Origin: Cochlodiniinecator piscidefendens
GTDB taxonomy: Bacteria > Pseudomonadota > Alphaproteobacteria > Rhodobacterales > Rhodobacteraceae
Reading direction: 5' to 3'
NCBI RefSeq assembly: GCF_011326755.1
Contig: NZ_JAAOIE010000004.1
Span: forward strand, 186,001 to 250,000
DNA length: 64,000 nucleotides
Every line of letters starts with the position of its first letter. The first letter of the stretch is position 1. Positions 1 through 8,392 of this stretch are shown piece by piece. The translations under genes were made by a program, and so were the position numbers. The notes under the pieces were generated by a model. The model was not told the origin of the DNA. It saw only the letters and a list, made by a program, of their open reading frames with translations, and ran no database searches.

Positions 1-1025
1 AGGAAGGTGATCGTTTGCTTATTGCTTATGAATCGCCTGATTTTGGATACTTCGATGCTGGTTCTGTTGCTTGTGTTACACGTGCAGCCCATACGTTGGG
101 TTTAAAAGTTGATGCCATTGATGTTGGTTTTAACCCTGAAGACCCTCAGTTGACTCCGGAGCTTTTGAAAAGCTTTGAAAAAGCAGACATCATTCTTTTC
201 CTTGCGCGTCTTGGTGACCAATTGCGGTTTTCCGACATGCCCGTTGGGAAAAAGATTATTGTAAGTTTTGCCGTAACGCAGGAACTGTTTGGATCTGGTT
301 TCAGTAACGGGCACCACGACGCATTTATGAAGTTAAAGGAGCTCGTGAACCAAACTTTGGCCACAGCGAAAGAAGTGCGAGTAACCTGTCCGCTGGGAAC
401 TGATTTTTTCGGCGTGCCGGAAATGAACATGACCGCATCTGGCGATACATCGATTTTACGGTTCCCAATGTCGGTCTTTACGCCCGTTCCTGCACACAGT
501 TTTTCGGGCAAAGTCGCGATGTCGTTTTTAACTGGGACGGGCTCCAGATATTACGACAACTATAATGTTGAATTCGATGGTCCGGTGTTTGCGCTTTTGT
601 CAAAAGGGCGTTTGACTGGATTTGATGGTTCTCCATCTGATGTTGAGAAGGCGGAACAGCACTACGATTATGTGTCGAACCTGTTTAATATTGATCGGAA
701 CTTTGTGCATTCTTGGCATGCCGGGATTCATCCTGGGTGCGGTTATCCGTGGGATATGAGAGAGAATTATGAACGTTGGGGTGGGGCCGCGTTTGGAAAT
801 CCACGGATTTTGCATTTTCACACCTGCGGTGCGTATGCCCCCGGTGAAATTTCATGGAATGTCGTTGACCCCACAATCGTTGTAGATGGCATTACCCTGT
901 GGGAAAATGGCGTTTTCTATGCGGATCGTGTTGTGGGTGGATCAGCTGTGCTTGCGGATTACTCGTGCGCTGCGGATCTATTTGCAGACCCGGACAAAGA
1001 TATCGGTTTCCGTAAAGCTAGTTAA
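1..1025 (+). CDS. 2,5-dihydroxypyridine dioxygenase / M29-aminopeptidase-like protein, 5' partial
   Basis: The reading frame is open to the left edge (codons reading EGDRLLIAYES), so the N-terminus lies outside the window; the TTG at 15 is not a convincing start. About 340 residues are visible. The overall pattern, with an N-terminal GDRLLI stretch and a C-terminal SWHAGIHPG motif (near base 710) followed by LHFHTCG, resembles the M29 aminopeptidase-like fold that includes NicX, the iron-dependent ring-cleaving 2,5-dihydroxypyridine 5,6-dioxygenase. Those histidine-rich motifs may be metal ligands. It sits tail to tail with an ABC importer and shares a terminator with it. Family assignment is moderate; the substrate is unknown. 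A plain aminopeptidase-like hydrolase is the alternative. Confidence 0.5.
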   Translation, partial: EGDRLLIAYESPDFGYFDAGSVACVTRAAHTLGLKVDAIDVGFNPEDPQLTPELLKSFEKADIILFLARLGDQLRFSDMPVGKKIIVSFAVTQELFGSGFSNGHHDAFMKLKELVNQTLATAKEVRVTCPLGTDFFGVPEMNMTASGDTSILRFPMSVFTPVPAHSFSGKVAMSFLTGTGSRYYDNYNVEFDGPVFALLSKGRLTGFDGSPSDVEKAEQHYDYVSNLFNIDRNFVHSWHAGIHPGCGYPWDMRENYERWGGAAFGNPRILHFHTCGAYAPGEISWNVVDPTIVVDGITLWENGVFYADRVVGGSAVLADYSCAADLFADPDKDIGFRKAS

Positions 1026-1053
1026 TTATTGAATGAATGGAAGAATGAAAAAA

Positions 1054-1080
1054 GCTGAGGCGATTGCCTCAGCTTTTTTT
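1054..1080. terminator. bidirectional intrinsic terminator
   Basis: Perfect 8-bp stem GCTGAGGC / GCCTCAGC with a four-base loop. An A tract lies on the left and a T tract on the right, so it can end transcription of the dioxygenase-like gene (+) and of the convergent ABC operon (-). Confidence 0.9.
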
Positions 1081-1082
1081 GT

Positions 1083-1955
1083 TTAACTTTTTGTTTCCAG
1101 TTTTCGGAACAGCATAGATAATCCAAAGCATAATATAAAATAGAATGCGGCGGTGGTTATCCAGGCTTCGAAGATCAAGCGTGTGGAGGCAACTAGTTCA
1201 ACCGTTTTGTAGGTCAGCTCCTGTACCGAAATCAAAGAGATGATAGAGCTATCTTTGATCAAAGTAATGAACTGGTTTGCCATAGGTGGAACCACTTTTT
1301 TCAGCGCTTGAGGTAAAACAATATACCGCAACTCTTGCATATGAGACATGCCGATGGAACGCGCGGCTTCTCTTTGGCCTTTGCCTACGGATTGAATGCC
1401 TGCACGAACAATTTCGCCCACAAATGCGCTTTCGAACAGGGCCAAAACAATAACACCTGACACCAACGATGGGAACTGGCGCATGTTGCCAAAGAAGAAT
1501 TCCCATATGCCGCGATTTTCTTGTCTGGCGATGCTGCGTGACCAAGCCTCTAGGTTTAGGGCCTCGATCAACTGTTGAGATAGGAAGAAAAAGAAGATGA
1601 ATACGATAACAACCGGTGGGATGTTGCGTAAAAATTCAAGATAAGTTCTCGCGAGCATTCTGATTGTCAGATTGGCGGAACATCGGGCAACGCCCAGTAT
1701 AGTCCCTAAAATCAGCGCAAGTATACTTGCGTAAATGCTGATGCGGACGGTTGCAGCTAACCCTTGAAGGAGAAGATTTGCAAACCACTCTTCACGACCA
1801 GTGTGCCAGCGCAAAATGTAGTTTGGGATAAGTTCCCAACGCCAAGCATAGTTGAGCGTTCCTTCGATTGTGAACCAGATGTAGCCAACAAATGTAGCCA
1901 AAACTACAAGGATTACATAGTCTAACCAACGAAGTTTTTTGTAGAAGCTGAGCAC
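1083..1955 (-). CDS. polar amino-acid-type ABC transporter permease (importer 1)
   Basis: Inner-membrane permease of 290 residues, a member of the HisMQ/GlnP-type (PAAT) family. It has several hydrophobic segments and the EAA loop region reading GMSHMQELRYIVLPQALKKV, which contacts the ATPase. An N-terminal extension with one membrane segment precedes the core, as in GltK/AapM-like permeases. It is the last gene of a four-gene minus-strand operon (ATPase, permease, binding protein, this permease), so the importer probably uses two different permeases as a heterodimer. The substrate cannot be read from sequence. The family suggests an amino acid or a similar small polar nitrogen compound. Confidence 0.85.
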   Translation of the reverse strand: MLSFYKKLRWLDYVILVVLATFVGYIWFTIEGTLNYAWRWELIPNYILRWHTGREEWFANLLLQGLAATVRISIYASILALILGTILGVARCSANLTIRMLARTYLEFLRNIPPVVIVFIFFFFLSQQLIEALNLEAWSRSIARQENRGIWEFFFGNMRQFPSLVSGVIVLALFESAFVGEIVRAGIQSVGKGQREAARSIGMSHMQELRYIVLPQALKKVVPPMANQFITLIKDSSIISLISVQELTYKTVELVASTRLIFEAWITTAAFYFILCFGLSMLFRKLETKS

Positions 1956-2019
1956 TGCTCGTACCTTTCTATTCGCGTGCGGAGGGCGCTTTTCGCCCTC
2001 CGACAGAGATCCTTAGCCG

Positions 2020-2853
2020 TTATTGAGCGACTTGATCTTCCCAATCATTTCCACGGAACCAGAAGTCGTTACGTTCTTGCAACCAACCTGTGCGCCACTG
2101 ACGTGCAATCCAGTTGTTGAAATAGTTCAACGCATCTGGGTCACCCTTACGCATCGCAAAAGCTTCGCCGTTTGCTTGGAATGTTTCGGTGAACGGAACA
2201 TGCAAGGTGTCAGGGTAGCGGCGTGCCTCTGTCGATGGAGTTGGTTCTGACGCCATTGTTGCGTGAGCATTACCGTTCAGAACTTCTTGGGTTGCCGCGC
2301 CATCCTCATCAAACAAGAGAATGTTTGCTTCTGGGAAAATCGTTGCAATTACAGCTGCCGGAGTTGCGCCACGACGTGCAGCAAACGTAACATCAGGGCT
2401 GTTATATTCTTCTAAAGACATCCCATCTGTTAAGCTCTGGTTTGAAAGAATTGTCATACCTGAGTACGCATATGGATTAGAGAAGTTGATCGTCAGGTTG
2501 CGCTGCGGAGTGATGGACATACCAGAAATGATCACATCAAAGTTGCCAGAAACGAGCGCAGGAATAATACCATCCCAAGACGTTGGAACGAATTCTACTT
2601 CGACACCCATGTCTTCGGCCAGTTTGCGACCTACATCAAGTTCAAATCCAACGAGATCACCATTCAGGTCGCGCATGGACCATGGTGTGAACAGAGAAAG
2701 GCCAATACGGATAACGCCTTCTTCTTTGATGGATTCAATAACACTTTCGCTTGAAAGCGCCTGTGTTGATGTTTGCGCTGCCGCTGGCAGAGCTAAACTG
2801 GTTGCTGCAACTGCGGCCAGTGCGGCTCCCAAAAATCTACGAGATATATTCAT
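2020..2853 (-). CDS. periplasmic amino-acid-type substrate-binding protein (importer 1)
   Basis: Binding protein of 277 residues of the SBP_bac_3 family. A signal peptide ends in an AAAQT cleavage region after a hydrophobic core and an N-terminal SRR. The mature part opens with the family pattern EGVIRIGLSLFTPWSMRDLNGDLVGFELDVGRKLAEDMG (split here as IRIGLSLFTPW and GFELDVGRKLA). Lobe 2 has the arginine-containing FAARRGATPAA segment. It delivers ligand to the permeases encoded on either side. A ribosome site (AGGAGA) lies just upstream of the ATG. Ligand unknown. Confidence 0.88.
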   Translation of the reverse strand: MNISRRFLGAALAAVAATSLALPAAAQTSTQALSSESVIESIKEEGVIRIGLSLFTPWSMRDLNGDLVGFELDVGRKLAEDMGVEVEFVPTSWDGIIPALVSGNFDVIISGMSITPQRNLTINFSNPYAYSGMTILSNQSLTDGMSLEEYNSPDVTFAARRGATPAAVIATIFPEANILLFDEDGAATQEVLNGNAHATMASEPTPSTEARRYPDTLHVPFTETFQANGEAFAMRKGDPDALNYFNNWIARQWRTGWLQERNDFWFRGNDWEDQVAQ

Positions 2854-2886
2854 TTTTCTCTCCTTGTTGGTTGGTATTATTATTGT

Positions 2887-3729
2887 TTAGTTATCGACTT
2901 CGTATTTCTTTTCGAGATACGAAACGCCTACGGACAGGATCAGCGTTACAACCATGTAAACGATTGCGATTGTGAACCAGATCTCGAAGCTCATGTATGT
3001 GTCAGAGATGATGTTTCGTCCGATTGTTGTCAGTTCCGCAACGGCGATGACGCTGACAATAGCCGAAGATTTCACCAGATGGACAACCTCACCAGTCATC
3101 GGTGGCAGCATAAATTTGATGGACTGTGGTAGAATGATATAGCGATAGGTTTGCGCTTTGGTCATGCCAATCGAGGTTGCGCCTTCCCATTGGCCCTGCG
3201 GAACGGCATTGATGCCAGCGCGCAAAATCTCGGAAATAAGAGCCGAGTGAAATACCGCGAGACACAATACACTGGCTGTGTAGCGGTCAAATCCGAATAT
3301 TGGCCCGAGCACGTAGTAGAAAAGATAAAGCAGTACCAAGAGAGGGATGTTGCGAATAAGTTCCAAAAACCCAATCGCAACTGCTGTCCCAACAACCAGA
3401 CCTGAGAGCCGTAACAAAGCAACGATAAGTCCAAGCACAGTCGCAAGAATAAATGCGGTTAGTGACAACAGTAGTGTTTGTTGAAGCCCATAGAAAATTA
3501 CACCCAGCTCAAAACCTTCTTCGGTGTAGGTGTAAAGGAATTGCGGAACGCGATACCATTGCCAGTTATACCCCATGGATTGGGCACCGACGAATGAGCC
3601 ATAGGCGATCCCCGAAACTATAACAAAATATAATACGATCGAGACCAGCTTGGACGCGAATATCTGTGTGATCGCGGGCGGCTTGCGTAGTGGCGCCCCC
3701 TTAATTTCGTTGGTTTGCGCAGAGCTCAT
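2887..3729 (-). CDS. polar amino-acid-type ABC transporter permease (importer 1)
   Basis: Second permease of importer 1, 280 residues. It has an N-terminal cytosolic stretch, one early membrane segment, then the PAAT core with the EAA-type motif GMTKAQTYRYIILPQSIKF. It starts two bases after the upstream ATPase gene ends (minus-strand order), so the two are translationally close. Together with the permease at 1083-1955 it would form the heterodimeric channel. Related to HisM/GlnP/AapQ-like proteins; the substrate is not predictable. Confidence 0.86.
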   Translation of the reverse strand: MSSAQTNEIKGAPLRKPPAITQIFASKLVSIVLYFVIVSGIAYGSFVGAQSMGYNWQWYRVPQFLYTYTEEGFELGVIFYGLQQTLLLSLTAFILATVLGLIVALLRLSGLVVGTAVAIGFLELIRNIPLLVLLYLFYYVLGPIFGFDRYTASVLCLAVFHSALISEILRAGINAVPQGQWEGATSIGMTKAQTYRYIILPQSIKFMLPPMTGEVVHLVKSSAIVSVIAVAELTTIGRNIISDTYMSFEIWFTIAIVYMVVTLILSVGVSYLEKKYEVDN

Positions 3730-3731
3730 CT

Positions 3732-4478
3732 TTAGTGCTCCAAAATTTGATCAAGGAACATACGGCAGCGTTCGCTTTTGGGGTTAGTGAAGAAGGTTTC
3801 AGGTGGCGAAACTTCGACAATGCTGCCCGCTTCCATAAACACCATCGTATCAGCAACTTTGCGTGCAAACCCCATTTCGTGTGTCACGCAAACCATGGTC
3901 ATGCCAGTGTCAGCCAGTTCGACCATCACGTCCAAAACTTCGTTAATCATTTCGGGGTCAAGCGCTGAGGTGGGTTCGTCAAACAACATGATCTTGCTTT
4001 CCATGCACAGAGACCGTGCAATAGCCACGCGCTGTTGTTGCCCCCCGGAAAGCTGAGCCGGGTATTTGTCAGCTTGTTCTGGAATATGGACACGCTCTAG
4101 GTACATGCGCGCAGTTTCTTCAGCCGCGCTTTTGGAAATCTTACGAACCTTCATAGGGCCGATGGTTAGATTTTCCAGAACAGTCAGGTGCGGAAAAAGA
4201 TTGAATTGTTGAAAAACCATGCCAAGCTCTTGGCGAAGGTTTCTCATTTCTTTTGAACCTTCGAATACTTCGATACCATCAATCACCAATTTTCCAGAGT
4301 TATGGTTCTCTAGTCCGTTGAAGCAACGAATGAGCGTAGATTTCCCAGAACCAGATGGACCGCAAATGACAACGCGCTCCCCTTGGTTCACCGAAATGTT
4401 GATGTCTTTGAGGGCGTGAAATGTTCCATAGAACTTATCTAGGTGCTCTACGGAAATAATCGGTGTTTCAGTGGTCAT
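3732..4478 (-). CDS. polar amino-acid-type ABC transporter ATP-binding protein (importer 1)
   Basis: ATPase of 248 residues powering importer 1. It shows Walker A GPSGSGKST, Q-loop VFQQFNLFPH, signature LSGGQQQRVAIARSL, Walker B IMLFDEPTSALDPE and the switch histidine in VCVTHEMGFAR. I chose the ATG at 4478 (MTTETPIISVEHL) because it matches the usual family N-terminus; an in-frame TTG at 4550 would add 24 atypical residues. It is closely similar to the second ATPase at 8393-9145, which suggests an old duplication. First gene of the minus-strand operon, divergent from the desaturase-like gene. Confidence 0.88.
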   Translation of the reverse strand: MTTETPIISVEHLDKFYGTFHALKDINISVNQGERVVICGPSGSGKSTLIRCFNGLENHNSGKLVIDGIEVFEGSKEMRNLRQELGMVFQQFNLFPHLTVLENLTIGPMKVRKISKSAAEETARMYLERVHIPEQADKYPAQLSGGQQQRVAIARSLCMESKIMLFDEPTSALDPEMINEVLDVMVELADTGMTMVCVTHEMGFARKVADTMVFMEAGSIVEVSPPETFFTNPKSERCRMFLDQILEH

Positions 4479-4517
4479 GGCGATCTTACCTAAAGTGCTG
4501 GACAGCGGAGACTTTTG

Positions 4518-4534
4518 AGCATTATGTATATGCT
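4518..4534. promoter_or_regulatory. candidate operator between divergent operons
   Basis: Inverted repeat AGCAT-N7-ATGCT in the gap between the importer 1 ATPase and the desaturase-like gene. Its place and AT-rich core fit a GntR/HutC-type operator, and such a regulator is encoded at 5964. This is inference from one short site. Confidence 0.3.
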
Positions 4535-4614
4535 TATTGGATTCTGACAACAGTTAAATTAGCTTTTTTGTTGTTTTCTGGAATTCAAGGTGCGGAGCAC
4601 TCCCGTCTCCGGCG

Positions 4615-4648
4615 CAGGCGCGCAATATGAGGACTAAATACGCGCCTG
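4615..4648 (+). promoter_or_regulatory. leader hairpin of the desaturase-like gene
   Basis: Perfect 8-bp inverted repeat CAGGCGCG / CGCGCCTG flanking 18 bases. It encloses the upstream in-frame ATG at 4627, which makes the ATG at 4666 the more likely start. It could be a leader RNA hairpin or an operator. Confidence 0.35.
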
Positions 4649-4665
4649 AAAATGTGAGAAATACT

Positions 4666-5610
4666 ATGGCTAAAGAAATCGTAACTCCACTGACACAAGC
4701 CTTGTCAGAAGGTAAACTTACACGCGAAGAATTGAAATCGTTTATGCGCCGCTCTGATTGGCCGGCGCTGCGTCTATTAGTGGTCTGGATTGTTGTTTTA
4801 TGCATGACCTCTAGTCTTATATATATGTCTTGGGACAGTTGGCTTATTTGGCCTGCAATGTTCATACATGGTATTGTAATTGTTCATCATTTTTCTCTGG
4901 AACATGAATGTGTTCATTACACCGTTTTTAGGACCAGACGTCTTAACGATATCGCGGGTTACATTTGTGGTTTGATCCTTGTTCTTCCGTTTAAACATTT
5001 CCGGTACGAACATTGCGATCACCATACATACACTCAACTAGAAGGTGAGGATCCGGAGCTAGTTCCGATGCCCCAAAACCTAGGGCAATATCTGTACTAT
5101 ATCTCGGCTGTTCCTTACTGGCGTACGAAGCTGACCGAACTGGTTCGGCATGTCTTTGGGCGCCTTACAGATGAAGAAAAACGCTTTGTGCCCGAAGTGG
5201 AACAAAAAACTATATACTTAGAAGCACGTTTGATGGCTGCATTTTACGTTTTGGTCTTTGGATATATGTTTGCGACAGGTTGGTATGACCTGATTTGGTA
5301 CTGGTTTATTCCGCTTTTGTTAGGCGAACCGGTCATGCGATTCGTTCGGATGACGGAACATGTTGGCCGGCCTACAGTCGCGCAAATGCATGAGAATACG
5401 CGCACGAATATTGTGTCGCTGCCATGGCGGTTTCTGTGTTGGAATATGAATTATCACGCCGAACATCACTATGCGTCATCGGTACCGTTCCATGCGTTGC
5501 CACGCCTTCACGAGAAACTTAAGGGCCATATTTACGTTGAAAAAGGCGGATACATTGGCGCGCATAAGGATATTTTGACTCAGCTATTTTCCAAGAGCGA
5601 GGGTAAGTAA
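4666..5610 (+). CDS. membrane fatty-acid-desaturase-family oxygenase
   Basis: Integral membrane non-haem di-iron protein of 314 residues. The three family histidine boxes are present: HECVH, HCDHH (in FRYEHCDHHTYTQ) and HAEHH (in NMNYHAEHHYASS), with further EH pairs between boxes two and three. Hydrophobic segments before box one, between boxes and before box three fit the four-helix topology. Known members desaturate acyl chains or hydroxylate alkanes, carotenoids and other small molecules. The Rieske ferredoxin one base downstream is the likely electron donor, which favours a hydroxylase. No acyl-lipid gene is nearby; importers and hydrolases are, so the substrate may be an imported metabolite. 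Start chosen at MAKEIVTPL; an ATG at 4627 is possible. Confidence 0.75.
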   Translation: MAKEIVTPLTQALSEGKLTREELKSFMRRSDWPALRLLVVWIVVLCMTSSLIYMSWDSWLIWPAMFIHGIVIVHHFSLEHECVHYTVFRTRRLNDIAGYICGLILVLPFKHFRYEHCDHHTYTQLEGEDPELVPMPQNLGQYLYYISAVPYWRTKLTELVRHVFGRLTDEEKRFVPEVEQKTIYLEARLMAAFYVLVFGYMFATGWYDLIWYWFIPLLLGEPVMRFVRMTEHVGRPTVAQMHENTRTNIVSLPWRFLCWNMNYHAEHHYASSVPFHALPRLHEKLKGHIYVEKGGYIGAHKDILTQLFSKSEGK

Positions 5611-5611
5611 A

Positions 5612-5929
5612 ATGGCCCGCGAAAAAGTTTGGAAAGATGTTATTCGGGCTGATGCGCTCGAGAAAAAGTGGGTCACACGGGTTGATTTCGGGGTGCGAAA
5701 ACTGGCTGTTTATGACACCCCGTCCGGTCTTTATACGTCGCTCGCCTTGTGTAATCACGGCGGCGCGGATCTATGCGACGGGTATTTTGATGGCCATGTC
5801 ATCGAGTGCCCACTTCACCAAGGGGCGTTCGATGTGCGAAGTGGGAAACCAATTTGCGCACCGACAACCCGCCAAATGAAAACATTTGAAACACGCGTAC
5901 ACGAAGGAATGGTTCAGATACTAACGTGA
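5612..5929 (+). CDS. Rieske-type [2Fe-2S] ferredoxin
   Basis: Small soluble Rieske protein of 105 residues. The two cluster-binding boxes are plain: CNHGGADLCDG (Cys-X-His) and CPLHQGAFD (Cys-X-X-His), spaced as in oxygenase-associated ferredoxins such as NirD/BphF-like proteins. No membrane segment or catalytic iron domain, so it is an electron carrier and not an oxygenase itself. It starts one base after the desaturase-like gene ends, so the two are co-transcribed and probably form one redox system. A reductase gene is not visible in the window. Confidence 0.85.
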   Translation: MAREKVWKDVIRADALEKKWVTRVDFGVRKLAVYDTPSGLYTSLALCNHGGADLCDGYFDGHVIECPLHQGAFDVRSGKPICAPTTRQMKTFETRVHEGMVQILT

Positions 5930-5963
5930 CTGTTCCTTTTACGCCTTGATAGGAGAGTTCCCA

Positions 5964-6680
5964 GTGGGAAAGAAAGCGGCACAACCGCTCTATAAACAGA
6001 TCAAAGCGCGGCTAAAAGCGCAGGTTGTTTCTGGTGAATTGTCACAAGGTGCATTGCTTCCGAGTGAAACGGAGTTAGCGGAGCGATATAGCTGTTCTCG
6101 ATTGACGGTGCATCGGTCACTTCGTGAATTGGCAGACGAAGGTGTCGTGGAAAGACGGCGACGTGCGGGAACGCGCGTCGCCATGCGGGGAAATACAGGT
6201 TTACGCATCCGCTTGTCTCGGGTGACCGAAGAAATCAGCCGAAGGGGATTTGCCTATCGTTATGAATTGATCAAGTCGGTTGTCAAAACGCCTCCTCTTC
6301 ATATTCATCGATTATTGGGCGGAGACCCGGAACAAGAGCACTTACATATCAAATGTTTACATTGGGCGAATAACCGTGTTTTTCAATTTGAGGATCGTTG
6401 GGTTAATCTGATCACAGTGCCAAAAGCGCAAAGCTTGTCCTTTGAAAAAATGAGTCCAAGTCTGTGGTTGTTGGATAATGTGCCTTTGTCGGATTTAGAG
6501 CACGAAATATCCGCGATCTCTGCAAAAACCCAAATAGCGAACGTTATGAAGGTGGAAAAGGGATCGCCTATTCTTGAAGTAACTCGCCGGTCTACATGGA
6601 ATAATCAATCGGTGTCGTGTGCGCGGCTCATGCACCCGGGGGATTTATATTCTCTTAAGTCGGAGCGAAAAGCACTTTAG
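5964..6680 (+). CDS. GntR-family (HutC/UTRA type) transcriptional regulator
   Basis: Regulator of 238 residues: an N-terminal winged helix (PLYKQIKARLKAQV, then PSETELAERYSCSRLTVHRSL, split here as PSETELAERYS and SRLTVHRSLREL) and a C-terminal UTRA ligand domain ending in RRSTWNNQSVSCARLMHPGD-like sequence. I place the start at GTG 5964 because AGGAGAG lies eight bases upstream; a TTG at 5946 lacks a ribosome site. It follows the Rieske gene closely and overlaps the convergent creatininase-family gene by four bases at the tail. HutC-type regulators usually repress adjacent catabolic operons until a small metabolite binds; that role is inferred here. Confidence 0.87.
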   Translation: MGKKAAQPLYKQIKARLKAQVVSGELSQGALLPSETELAERYSCSRLTVHRSLRELADEGVVERRRRAGTRVAMRGNTGLRIRLSRVTEEISRRGFAYRYELIKSVVKTPPLHIHRLLGGDPEQEHLHIKCLHWANNRVFQFEDRWVNLITVPKAQSLSFEKMSPSLWLLDNVPLSDLEHEISAISAKTQIANVMKVEKGSPILEVTRRSTWNNQSVSCARLMHPGDLYSLKSERKAL

Positions 6681-7408
6681 GAGCAGAATTCTTTGTAATC
6701 TTCCGCGATGGCTTTTGCAGCGACTGATATGAGTTCAGCACCATGGTCCGGACAGGCCAGTGCAGAGTGAGAACCGACGCGGCCATCTGGAAAATCTCTT
6801 CTATGTTCATCTGGGGGACCGTGGCGGTCGCCAGCGTGGGCCTTGATGTATTCCATAGAAAGCTTTTCTGGCGGGGTATCTGCTTCATGATGTGTAACAA
6901 TGCGTACAAGCGCTTGGGTAATTGCGACTTCAGAAGGGGTCGCATGCATGCCTTCCCAATCTCCATACCATTTTTTGCGTAATTGATTAACCGGATCGAA
7001 ATCCCACCAACTGCGAATACGCACGTTAATTTGCGGATTCTCTTCGATTGATTTGCGTAATGGCGCTAGGTTTCCCCCGTGGCCATTCAGTATATACACG
7101 TTGCGAAAGCCTTGTGTCGCTAACCCTGACAAAAGCTCGGAAACAACGGCCTGAAAAAGGGTAGGGGAAAGCGACATTGTGCCAGGAAAACCCATATTGA
7201 AAGGTGCTGGCGTATACCCAATTGCAGGGGCAACAATGGCATCCGCAATATCTGCAGCCCGCTGAGCAATGGTATCGGCACATATTGTGTCGGTACCGAT
7301 CAAGCCAATGGGTCCATGTTGTTCGGTAGATCCAGTAGGCAAAAATATCGAAGGGTTTTCACCCAACTTTGCGTCAACTTCATGCCATGTCATATGCTCA
7401 AGGCGCAT
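6677..7408 (-). CDS. creatininase-family amidohydrolase
   Basis: Metal-dependent hydrolase of 243 residues. Family motifs are all present: GSTEQHGP with IGTDT (metal ligands), NGHGGN, and GMHATPSEVA with the conserved glutamate. Known relatives include creatinine amidohydrolase, MftE and amidases that open cyclic or linear amides. I prefer the ATG at 7408; a GTG at 7423 has no better ribosome site. It is downstream of a terminator hairpin that follows the second binding-protein gene, and its 3' end overlaps that of the GntR gene. In this context it may hydrolyse an amide made during breakdown of the imported compound; the exact substrate is unknown. Confidence 0.8.
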   Translation of the reverse strand: MRLEHMTWHEVDAKLGENPSIFLPTGSTEQHGPIGLIGTDTICADTIAQRAADIADAIVAPAIGYTPAPFNMGFPGTMSLSPTLFQAVVSELLSGLATQGFRNVYILNGHGGNLAPLRKSIEENPQINVRIRSWWDFDPVNQLRKKWYGDWEGMHATPSEVAITQALVRIVTHHEADTPPEKLSMEYIKAHAGDRHGPPDEHRRDFPDGRVGSHSALACPDHGAELISVAAKAIAEDYKEFCS

Positions 7409-7450
7409 GTTTGGGGCTTTCACATATTGAAGAGATTTGCCGGAGTTGAA

Positions 7451-7475
7451 ATAAAGGGGGAAATCCCCCCTTTAT
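7451..7475 (-). terminator. intrinsic terminator after the second binding-protein gene
   Basis: Ten-bp stem ATAAAGGGGG / CCCCCTTTAT with a five-base loop, 10 bases past the stop codon of the binding-protein gene. It is followed on the minus strand by a T-rich stretch. Read-through would reach the creatininase-family gene. Confidence 0.75.
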
Positions 7476-7484
7476 TGTTGTAAT

Positions 7485-8267
7485 TTATGCCGGGGGAAGT
7501 AGGCCCCATTTGCGACCAAGCTCTTCAAAGAAACCTTGCTCTTGCTTGAGTGTGATCCAGGTGTTCACATAATTGATCCACACCTGATCAGCCTGCGGTA
7601 GCAACATTGCAATCGGTGTTGGTGCGCGGGGGCGTTCAACCGGTACGATCATCAATTGATCAAATTGGGCAACCAAAGTGTTTGCCTCTACATTTGAAGT
7701 GATGTGAGCATCCGCGCGGCCTGATAGGACCTCTTGGTAGTCACGTGCCGGAGATTCCACGATGCGGTGCTCGGCATCTGGGAAGAATTCCTTTACTTGG
7801 GTTTCTTGCGTGGTTCCAAGTGTTGCGGCAACTATGACGTCACTTGCGTTCAAATCATCCCAAGTCTGAAAGCGCTCTGCATTTTCGCCCAAAACCAGTG
7901 GAACTGTCGCTAGCGAGAAATAGCTGTTGGAGTATCCTGCGGCACGTGCACGTGAGGGTGAAACAGAAGCAGATCCTGTAATATTATATTGTCCTGCAGT
8001 TACACCGCTGACCAATGTGCCCCAATCGGTCGCAACAAATTCCACCTCAACGCCCATATCGGCCGCGAGTTGCGTCATAACGTCGATGTCATAACCTTCG
8101 TAGGAGTTGGTCGCAGGGTTGCGCATGGACATTGGGTTCCAGTCGCCGGTTGTTCCAACCTTTAACACGCCGTCGGATAAAATGGTTTGGAGTGTTGACT
8201 GTGCGTGTGCTTGGACTGAGCAGACCGCGATAGCGGCCACTGTCGCCAGTGATTTCAGTAGCTTCAT
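7485..8267 (-). CDS. periplasmic amino-acid-type substrate-binding protein (importer 2)
   Basis: SBP_bac_3 family protein of 260 residues with a signal peptide (hydrophobic core, cleavage near HAQS). The mature part has LKVGTTGDWNPMSMRNP and GYDIDVMTQLAADMG, a pattern also seen in cyclohexadienyl-dehydratase-like (PheC) members of this fold, so the ligand may be small and cyclic; that is only a hint. It diverges from the ATPase gene at 8393 across a 125-base gap that must hold both promoters. It is most likely the receptor of importer 2, although it is not in the same transcript. Confidence 0.85.
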   Translation of the reverse strand: MKLLKSLATVAAIAVCSVQAHAQSTLQTILSDGVLKVGTTGDWNPMSMRNPATNSYEGYDIDVMTQLAADMGVEVEFVATDWGTLVSGVTAGQYNITGSASVSPSRARAAGYSNSYFSLATVPLVLGENAERFQTWDDLNASDVIVAATLGTTQETQVKEFFPDAEHRIVESPARDYQEVLSGRADAHITSNVEANTLVAQFDQLMIVPVERPRAPTPIAMLLPQADQVWINYVNTWITLKQEQGFFEELGRKWGLLPPA

Positions 8268-8392
8268 TTGATCCTCCCTGATCGCTTGATTGTTTATCTT
8301 TGCGCGGTATGAGTTTTATTGCAAGAAAATAAATTAAATTGCGCACCAGTAAATATCCTGCTTATCTCTCCACAAGAAATGGGGAGGAAATA

